From: Streptomyces sp. NRRL S-1022
GTDB taxonomy: Bacteria; Actinomycetota; Actinomycetes; Streptomycetales; Streptomycetaceae
DNA: 64,000 nt
Direction of reading: 5' to 3'
NCBI RefSeq assembly: GCF_000720135.1
Contig: NZ_JOIU01000026.1
Span: forward strand, 62,001 to 126,000
Shown here piece after piece: positions 58,321 to 64,000 of the stretch. Position 1 is the stretch's first letter. Each line of letters starts with the position of its first letter. Position numbers and translations under genes: made by a program. The notes below the pieces were generated by a model. That model made no database searches. It saw only the letters and a program-made list of their open reading frames with translations, and was not told the origin of the DNA.

Positions 58321-60099
58321 TCAGCCGGGCCCCAGCACGATCTTCCACACTCGGGTCGCCACCTGGAGGTTGAGCCGGTCCTCGACGTTCGCGAGGTCGT
58401 TGCCGCTGATGTCGCGGATGCGCTGGAGCCGATAGCGCAGCGTGCTGCGGTGGATCGCGAGGGATTCTGCGGTCTCGTCGTAGTTGCCGCCGCAGTCGAA
58501 GTACCGGGTCAGGGTCTCCACCAAGGTCGCCTGGTGGCGGGAGTCGTAGTCGATGAGCTGCCCGAGCCACTCCTGTACGAACGTCTCCAGTTCCTGGTAA
58601 TCGTTGCCGGGTCCCAGGATGCGGTAGAGGCCGAGTTCGTCGAAGAACGTCGTGCCGTAGCGCTCGCGGGAGTGGCGGCGCACTTCCAGGGCGCGCAGCG
58701 CCTCCTGGTAGTGGTGGGGGATGCCGTTCAGGGAGTCGGAAGGGGCGCTCACCCCGATCGTCCCGGACCGTGTTCCGGTCTCCCGGGCGAGCGCCTCGTA
58801 CAGCGCGCGGGCGTGCGGCCTGTCGTCGGCGACCAGGACGACGTGGTCGGAGCGTCGGGTCAGCAGCGAGCGCATGCCCACGGAAGAGGCCGCCCGCTCC
58901 ACGGTCCGTGCGAAGGAATCGTCGGCGGTCCGGTTCGACCACTGCACCACGACGACGTAGTGGCTGCGGTGCAGGTCGTGTCCGACTGCCTCGGACCGGG
59001 CGTAGGCGCTCGCCTCGTCCGTCCCAGCCAGGAGGTCGTCCACCAGCTTGCGGTGCAGCCTCAGCTCCACTTCGGCCAGATGGCGCAGGTGCGTCAGCTC
59101 CGGGGCGAGTGACGCGGCAGCGTGTTCCAGCGCGAGCACGGTGTGCTCGTCGGCCTCCTCCCGGGCATCGACCAGGGCCAGCACGCCCAGGATCTCGCCA
59201 TGCGGGCGGATCAGGGTGATCAGCCGGTCCCTTATCCGCACCGGCCCGGCCTGACGGGCGACGGCGTGCAGCATTTCGTCCTGGCGCACGGGGTCCGGTT
59301 CGGGATAGGGGACGGGGCGGCTGGGGCCGGTCCAGGACCTCAGCCGACCGAAGCGGTCCTCGACCAGCGCGGGAAGTCCGGTGAACCCGTGCAGTGCGCG
59401 GGTGACGGCTTCCTCGCCGCCACCCGAGGCAGCGACGCCGGCCATGAACGCGTGAACGGCTCGCTCGTAGCCCAGCTCAGCCGCCACAGAGATCAGCTGC
59501 AGCTGGAGGGCTGTGCGTTCGTCCCTCAGTCGGTGCAGCTCCAGCACGTCCTCGCGTCGGCGGCGATGTGCGCAAGCGACTGACAGTGCAGCAGCGGTGT
59601 GGCGGACGAGCGTGGCGAGCAGAGATCGCTCGGCCGCGGTGGGCCGGGAACGGGACGTCACCACGAGGTAGCCGTGGAGTCCCTCGAGTCCGCGCAGCCC
59701 CAGGGCCCGGCCCCAGGGCTTGCCGGGTACGGTCACGTTGCCGTCCTGCCCGGCCAGCTCCCGCACCCTCCGGCTCACGGCCAAGGCAGGCATCTGCCCG
59801 TCCCTTGGACGCGGGACCAGGTCGCCGCCCACCTTGAGGTATCCGGCCTCGGCGGTGTACGGCCCCGTGGCGGCTATGTGGTCCATGGCCAGGCGCAGGA
59901 TCTCGACTTCGTCCGCAGTGCCGAACAGGGCGCGGGAGAGCGCGACCAGTTCATGGAGTGCATGGTCGGCTGGGGTGCGAGCGGGTGAGCGGGGCCCTCC
60001 GCGCGCGGCCGCGGGGTGCCGCCCGGCGCTGCCCCGCGGAAGGCTGCCCTTCCGGTGGGAGTAGCGGTGGTACAGGCTGTGCGCCCGGCTGGCGACCAT
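58321..60099 (-). CDS. PucR/CdaR-family transcriptional regulator
   Basis: A 592-residue protein. The start at 60097-60099 has GGAG seven bases upstream. A GAF-like N-terminal region (about 60-200) and a central sensor region are followed by a C-terminal PucR helix-turn-helix (YFDCGGNYDETAESLAIHRS, then TLRYRLQRIRDISG). Such regulators usually answer to a metabolite and switch on a nearby catabolic gene, here perhaps the convergent aldehyde dehydrogenase. Confidence 0.9.
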   Translation of the reverse strand: MVASRAHSLYHRYSHRKGSLPRGSAGRHPAAARGGPRSPARTPADHALHELVALSRALFGTADEVEILRLAMDHIAATGPYTAEAGYLKVGGDLVPRPRDGQMPALAVSRRVRELAGQDGNVTVPGKPWGRALGLRGLEGLHGYLVVTSRSRPTAAERSLLATLVRHTAAALSVACAHRRRREDVLELHRLRDERTALQLQLISVAAELGYERAVHAFMAGVAASGGGEEAVTRALHGFTGLPALVEDRFGRLRSWTGPSRPVPYPEPDPVRQDEMLHAVARQAGPVRIRDRLITLIRPHGEILGVLALVDAREEADEHTVLALEHAAASLAPELTHLRHLAEVELRLHRKLVDDLLAGTDEASAYARSEAVGHDLHRSHYVVVVQWSNRTADDSFARTVERAASSVGMRSLLTRRSDHVVLVADDRPHARALYEALARETGTRSGTIGVSAPSDSLNGIPHHYQEALRALEVRRHSRERYGTTFFDELGLYRILGPGNDYQELETFVQEWLGQLIDYDSRHQATLVETLTRYFDCGGNYDETAESLAIHRSTLRYRLQRIRDISGNDLANVEDRLNLQVATRVWKIVLGPG

Positions 60100-60299
60100 G
60101 GGATCACTCCGTCCCTCGAAGCCTTCAGAGAACCGAGCGGCATGTCGCGTACCCACTCGCGGGCCGGCTTACCCGCAGTGTGTCGATCATTTCTCCGTAC
60201 TCGTGGGGCGACCGGACCTGTGCATTCCTGACTCGCCAGACGCAGGCGTGGAGCAACCCGGCTCGTCACCCTGGGGAGTGCTTGCGACTCTCCGTGTGC

Positions 60300-60510
60300 A
60301 CCGGTGGGAACCCGGCGTGGGCCACCTGGTGCGGCCCCTGCCGCATGGTCAGCCCCGCGCCCTCGGACAGGTCGCCCGCGACCTCGCCGGACGGATCACG
60401 CCCGTCAAGGTCGACACAGACAAATCCACGGGTCAGTCGGCGCCTTCGAGGTGCGTTCGTGGGTCGAGCAAGCGATGGCGGGCCGGCGAACCGCTGCAGG
60501 ACGGTGAACA
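60300..60510 (+). pseudogene. Decayed thioredoxin copy
   Basis: In shifting frames the plus strand encodes [14 protein letters not shown], then QVARDLAGRITPVKVDTDKS, then FEVRSWVEQAMAGR. These are recognisable pieces of the thioredoxin at 43012-43458 ([41 protein letters not shown]). The N-terminal zinc ribbon and the cis-Pro part are missing, and there are at least two frame changes. Confidence 0.75.
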
Positions 60511-60677
60511 CAATGGACCACCGCGGAAGCCCCCCGGAAGCGCGGAACAGAACCGCGTGCCCAGGTGCGAACCATGAGCTCCTCTGCCGAAGCAGGCGCC
60601 TTGGCCCGGCCGGTCCGCCACCCCGGGTGAAGAAGGCGGCCTGCCGCGAACCCACGAGAAGACGGAGACGAAGAACG

Positions 60678-60885
60678 ATGACCATGCCCCTGCGGAGCCA
60701 CCGCGGTGGCGGAACAACGCAGCGGCGCCTCGGGGGCCCGCAGTCCGCTTATTGAATTCGGCGACGCTCAATCAGATGAGCGGATTGCTCGTGTCCACGG
60801 TGGGCGGCGCCGCGTCCGCAGCCGCGTGGACGCCCACTCGCGGACGTCACAGCGACCGACGACGCCTTCGAGGTCGAGGTCTGAC
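60678..60885 (+). pseudogene. Decayed hsp20 copy
   Basis: The start MTMPLRSHRGGG resembles the intact MATPVRRHRGGG. Then, in other frames, come PLIEFGD, LNQMSGLLVSTVGGAASAAA and VTATDDAFEVEV. They line up with LVEFDELLNQMSGLLESTVG and EDAFHIEIE of the hsp20 at 40380-40880. The crystallin domain is cut off. A GAGAAGACGGAGACGAAGAACG-like leader is also similar to that of the intact gene. Confidence 0.75.
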
Positions 60886-61075
60886 TCCCTCCCGCGCCAT
60901 GGCGCCCGCCGGACCGGTGCCTTCGCGTAACGGCTGAGACTGCCTGGGAGGTCTGCTGCGTTCGCTGCGGTCCGGCGAACTGCGGGGGTGGGGTGGCGGT
61001 CGCGTGGATCCGAGCAGGAACTGGTCGTTCGGCCGCTCCGGACGATGAAGAACACATCGCGAGCTGGGAGGAACC

Positions 61076-61735
61076 ATGCGGAACCGGATACTGAACAAGA
61101 TCGGCACACAGCTGTTGCGTCTGCGCCACGACTCGTCACAGAGCTCGCAGGACCGGGCGGCGCCGGCCGACTACGGACTGGACCACAGGCAGGTCGCCGA
61201 ATTCGTCGCCGGCACGCTGGACGCGGAGGGCGAGGCGGCGCTCGCCCATCAGGTGGCGCGGCTGCTGCCCTTCCACTGGACCTGGCCCAACCGGGTCGCG
61301 GAGGAGATGTCGCAGATCACGGACCACTTCGGTGATCAGCGCGAGCTGATGGCCTGGCTGGATCGGCACCCCGGCCTGCCACGGCTGGTGGCCCGCCTGT
61401 ACATCTTCATGGGCCTCCTCGACAGGTACAGCGCGGTGCCCGCGGTCGTGACCGCGATGCGTGAGTACCGGGAGCGGACGCCGTATCCGCCGGGCCTGGA
61501 GCCCTACCTGGTACCTGCCACCGATGACGACACGCTCGCGAGCATTGCTTTCAAGGTCGAGAAACTGCTCGGCGAGGAGCGGACCCGGGAGGCCGTCGAC
61601 CTGGCCCTGGCCACTGCGGCATGGCTGCAGCAGATCGCGCCGCGCGCGCGGGAACTCACTCCTGAGGTCGGCGACTTGAACGAGCTGATGGGGCAGGCTC
61701 GACAGGATATCCGGGCGGCAGCAGCCGACATCTGA
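61076..61735 (+). CDS. Hypothetical protein, 219 residues
   Basis: The ATG has GGGAGGA five bases upstream. The protein is mostly helical, without signal peptide or clear membrane segment, with motifs such as WPNRVAEEMSQITDHFGDQR and YIFMGLLDRYSAVPAVVTAM. No named family is recognised. It lies downstream of the decayed thioredoxin/hsp20 copies, so it may belong to the stress island. Confidence 0.75.
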   Translation: MRNRILNKIGTQLLRLRHDSSQSSQDRAAPADYGLDHRQVAEFVAGTLDAEGEAALAHQVARLLPFHWTWPNRVAEEMSQITDHFGDQRELMAWLDRHPGLPRLVARLYIFMGLLDRYSAVPAVVTAMREYRERTPYPPGLEPYLVPATDDDTLASIAFKVEKLLGEERTREAVDLALATAAWLQQIAPRARELTPEVGDLNELMGQARQDIRAAAADI

Positions 61736-61909
61736 ACACGACGCCCCTGGGTCTCCGCCGGTGCTCGCTCCACTCGTCCCGGTCGTCCAGGGCGGAACGC
61801 CGCCGCGCACCTGCACGGACTGCTGGACGGCAGGCGGGCCGGGAACCGGTGACAGCGCCGGAAAAAGTGCACCCTCACCCGGCCCCCGGCGACGGATCGT
61901 CCAGTGGGG

Positions 61910-62074
61910 CTAGGCGTCGTCCCCCCGCTCGCCCTCCGCCTGGGATGGCTCGCTCCGAGGGACGTCCGGGTGCTGTTCCGTTGCGGTACGCTCGCCCGTC
62001 TCGTCCCGCTCGCCCTCGGCCTGCGAGGGTGTGCGCGAGTACCACGCGTCGTAATCAGGGGCTCCGGATTTCAT
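61910..62074 (-). CDS. Small acidic protein with a repeated SQAEGER motif
   Basis: A 54-residue frame starting at the ATG at 62072-62074, with a perfect AAGGAGG six bases upstream. It reads MKSGAPDYDAWYSRTPSQAE, is hydrophilic and acidic, and contains SQAEGER twice. The strong ribosome site and the protein-like composition support a real gene, although short. Function unknown. Confidence 0.6.
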   Translation of the reverse strand: MKSGAPDYDAWYSRTPSQAEGERDETGERTATEQHPDVPRSEPSQAEGERGDDA

Positions 62075-62124
62075 GACGGGCCTCCTTCGTCGCTCACGTC
62101 CATCCTCCCCCTCTCAGGCCGTCT

Positions 62125-62343
62125 GTGGCCTCTCGTACGAACGGCGCTCCAGCGTCGTCCGGAGAGGCGATCCGCGGCCGGGCAGCGCCCGCACCATCGG
62201 CCGTCGCCAGGTCGTCGGCACCGACGGTGAACGGCCTGCAGCCGAAGATCAACGGCCTCGGGCGCGCCGGCAAAGCACGTGTGGTGATCGGCGGCGTGGC
62301 CGCTGCGGTGGCCGCAGCCGTCCTCATCGCCCTTTCTCGGTGA
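62125..62343 (+). CDS. Small membrane-anchored protein, possible
   Basis: A 72-residue frame from a GTG. The first 45 residues are polar and Ser/Ala-rich (VNGLQPKINGLGRAGKARVV), and the last 22 form one hydrophobic helix (IGGVAAAVAAAVLIALSR). No clear ribosome site was found. A minus-strand frame overlaps it but looks less protein-like. Confidence 0.4.
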   Translation: MASRTNGAPASSGEAIRGRAAPAPSAVARSSAPTVNGLQPKINGLGRAGKARVVIGGVAAAVAAAVLIALSR

Positions 62344-62467
62344 GGACGCACCGTCCCGACTCATTGCTCCCGCCGCGGCGGATGTCGATGGCGTCGATCT
62401 CGCCGTGGGGGTAGTGACCGCCGTCGTACCGCGCCTCACCCGCACCCGGGCGAGGCGGAGTGCGGCG

Positions 62468-63130
62468 TCAGCCGCCGGCCACGGCGCGCACCGCCTCCTC
62501 CACCGGCGTGGACCCGCTGATCAGCTGGAGGATGCGCCCGGCGGTCCTGGGCTCGTGGAGCAGGGCGGCGAGCACCGCAGCCACGTCATCGCGCGGCACC
62601 TGGCCGCGGTCGGTGTGCTCGGCGAGCGTGACGCGGCCGCTACCGGGGTCGTCGGTCAGCATCCCCGGGCGCAGAATCGTCCAGTCCAGTCCCGGACGGG
62701 AGGCGATGTCGGCGTCCGCCTCGCCCTTGGCCTTCAGGTAGGCGGCGAACACCGGGTCGGTGCCGGGCGGCGGCGGGCTGTCCACGCCCATCGCGGAGAT
62801 CACCAGGAAGCGGCGCACCCCGGCGCGCTCGGCCGCGTCGGCGAGGAGGATGGCCGCGTTCCGGTCCACCGTCTGCTTGCGGGCCGCGCCGCTGCCCGGT
62901 CCGGCGCCCGCGGCGAACAGTGCCGCGTCGGCGCCGCCAAGGTGGCCGGCCACCTCATCCAGCGAGGCGTGCTCCAGATCGCACACCACCGGTTCCGCGC
63001 CGTCCGCGCGCAGGTCGTCGGCATGGTCCGGGTTGCGGATCAGCCCTGTGACGTTGTCGCCGCGCGCCGAGAGCAGCCGGGTCAGCCGGCGCGCGATCTT
63101 TCCGTGTCCACCCGCGATCACAATGTGCAT
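62468..63130 (-). CDS. NAD(P)-binding, atypical short-chain dehydrogenase/NmrA-like protein
   Basis: A 220-residue Rossmann protein beginning MHIVIAGGHGKIARRLTRLL, the GxxGxxG nucleotide loop of the atypical SDR group. Further pieces are VVCDLEHASLDEVAGHLGGA and VRRFLVISAMGVDS. No Tyr-x-x-x-Lys catalytic pair is obvious, as in NmrA and related redox sensors. It is probably an oxidoreductase or redox-sensing regulator. It is monocistronic on the minus strand. Confidence 0.85.
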   Translation of the reverse strand: MHIVIAGGHGKIARRLTRLLSARGDNVTGLIRNPDHADDLRADGAEPVVCDLEHASLDEVAGHLGGADAALFAAGAGPGSGAARKQTVDRNAAILLADAAERAGVRRFLVISAMGVDSPPPPGTDPVFAAYLKAKGEADADIASRPGLDWTILRPGMLTDDPGSGRVTLAEHTDRGQVPRDDVAAVLAALLHEPRTAGRILQLISGSTPVEEAVRAVAGG

Positions 63131-63271
63131 GGAGTCATTCTTGCCACTCGCGACCGCTTACGCCGGGCTGCGGGACTGGTGCGGCAGGCCGGGTCCCGCG
63201 GTTGCCGTAAAGCCGGCGTACTCGCGCACCGCGCCGGCGCGCGGATCTCGGGCTGTGAACGATCGCGGTTC

Positions 63272-63663
63272 ATGGGGCGGGGAGATCTCACGGACGAGCA
63301 GTGCGCGGTGCCGGAGCCGTCGTTGCCGAAGGGTGTCGGCGCGACATGCCCGTCGAGTACGGGCCGTGGGGCCGTGTCCACGACCTGTTCCGCCGATGGC
63401 AGTGGAACGGCACCCGGCACCGGATCCTCACCCGGCTCCAGTCTCTGGCCGACGGGAAGGGTGCGATCGCGTGGGACCTGAGCGTCGACTCCACGGTCTG
63501 CCCCGCGCCCACCAGCATGCGGCCGGGGCCCGCGATCAAGATGCGCCACGTCGCCGGAATCCTCGGGGAACCGGCCCGGACGGGACACCTCGCGAGCGAT
63601 GTCCGCCACAGGCTGGACCGCAGCGTGGCGACGCGCGCGACCCCGCGCCCCGAAGCCAGCTGA
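63272..63663 (+). mobile_element. IS5-family transposase remnant with internal deletion
   Basis: The first frame starts MGRGDLTDEQCAVPEPSLPK, the N-terminus of an IS5-type transposase. A second frame follows with MPVEYGPWGRVHDLFRRWQ, then RILTRLQSLADGKGAIAWDL and SVDSTVC. The segment between (usually the region linking to GVPWRD) is missing, and the DDE catalytic part after the first Asp region is degraded. No terminal inverted repeats were identified. Confidence 0.75.
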
Positions 63664-63689
63664 CCGGTGCTCAGCCCCTCGCGCTGTCG

Positions 63690-64000
63690 TCAGGAGTGCG
63701 CGAGCCGGGCCGCGAGATAGGGCGCGGTGGCGCTGCGGCGGGCCCTCGCCACCTTGGCCGGCGGGCCCGCCGCGACCACCCGCCCGCCCGCGTCGCCGCC
63801 GCCCGGACCGAGGTCGATGACCCAGTCGGCGGTGGCGATCGTGTGCAGGTCGTGCTCGACGAGGACGACCGTGTTGCCGGCGTCTACGAGCCGGTGCAGC
63901 TGTCGCAGCAGCAGCGTGATGTCCGAGGGGTGCAGCCCCGCCGTCGGCTCGTCGAGCAGGTAGAGCGCGTGCCCGCGGCGGGCTCGCTGCAGTTCGGTGG
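63690..64000 (-). CDS. uvrA: UvrA-like ABC ATPase, C-terminal part (cut by window edge)
   Basis: The minus-strand frame that ends at the TGA at 63690-63692 reads LYLLDEPTAGLHPSDITLLL, then VVLVEHDLHTIATADWVIDL and GPGGGDAGGRVVAAGPPA. These are the Walker B, H-loop and ending of UvrA-type ABC proteins. UvrA recognises DNA damage; related UvrA-like proteins give drug resistance. The rest lies outside the window, so the two cannot be told apart. Confidence 0.85.
   Translation of the reverse strand, partial: TELQRARRGHALYLLDEPTAGLHPSDITLLLRQLHRLVDAGNTVVLVEHDLHTIATADWVIDLGPGGGDAGGRVVAAGPPAKVARARRSATAPYLAARLAHS

Noticed and set aside
57284..58942. A 552-codon minus-strand frame opposite the aldehyde dehydrogenase
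   Set aside because: The plus strand encodes an intact dehydrogenase with all catalytic residues; the opposite frame has no domains.

Overview
The window is high-GC actinobacterial DNA. Codon use, ATGA-type gene overlaps, GGAGG ribosome sites and the protein families (F420-type luciferase-like enzyme, LAL/LuxR regulators, DUF2267, CbpM, Streptomyces-type small secreted proteins) point to Streptomyces or a close relative. The density of accessory genes, paralogous chaperones, gene remnants and an IS5-type fragment suggests an accessory region such as a chromosome arm. That placement is inference.

Layout: (1) 1-3.3 kb: copper handling on the minus strand, with the start of a CopA-type ATPase overlapped by a small His-rich membrane protein, then a YcnI (DUF1775) copper protein joined without a stop codon to an upstream membrane protein. 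A broken discoidin-domain protein follows on the plus strand. (2) 3.5-5.0 kb: an FeS-type photolyase/cryptochrome-like gene. (3) 5.1-21.1 kb: one minus-strand biosynthetic operon, acyl-CoA dehydrogenase > NRPS (3119 aa) > MFS exporter > PKS (KS-AT-ACP) > type II thioesterase, with 4-nt overlaps at its intact junctions and a hairpin after the last gene. The PKS is split by a frameshift that coincides with loss of the catalytic part of its acyltransferase domain. The NRPS carries orphan half-condensation domains. (4) 21.1-25.5 kb: gene remnants and a twice-frameshifted TerD-like gene.

(5) 26.2-28.1 kb: four tandem small secreted proteins of one divergent family, closed by a perfect hairpin, followed by an AraC-type regulator, a frameshifted secreted trypsin-like protease, two coupled STAND/LuxR regulators, and a secreted double-psi-beta-barrel protein. 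(6) 36.5-40 kb: a frameshifted hypothetical gene and a large P-loop NTPase of the STAND/AAA type.

(7) 40.3-62 kb: a stress island. A compact minus-strand operon, dnaK-grpE-dnaJ(cbpA)-cbpM-clpB-thioredoxin-UBP zinc finger-cNMP/FAD oxidoreductase-hsp20, probably makes a second Hsp70/Hsp100/sHsp set plus redox partners. Around it lie a general-stress membrane protein, a DUF1931 histone-fold protein, two DUF2267 proteins, an LLM oxidoreductase, an FMN reductase, an aldo/keto reductase, a succinate-semialdehyde-type dehydrogenase and a PucR regulator. Decayed copies of thioredoxin and hsp20 lie at 60.3-60.9 kb. (8) 62-64 kb: small genes, an NAD(P)-binding protein, an IS5-type transposase remnant and the C-terminal end of a UvrA-like gene.

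Several independent reading-frame breaks occur (PKS, TerD-like, protease, NTPase N-terminus, 36.5 kb gene). Either much of the region is decaying or the assembly contains indels; reads would decide.
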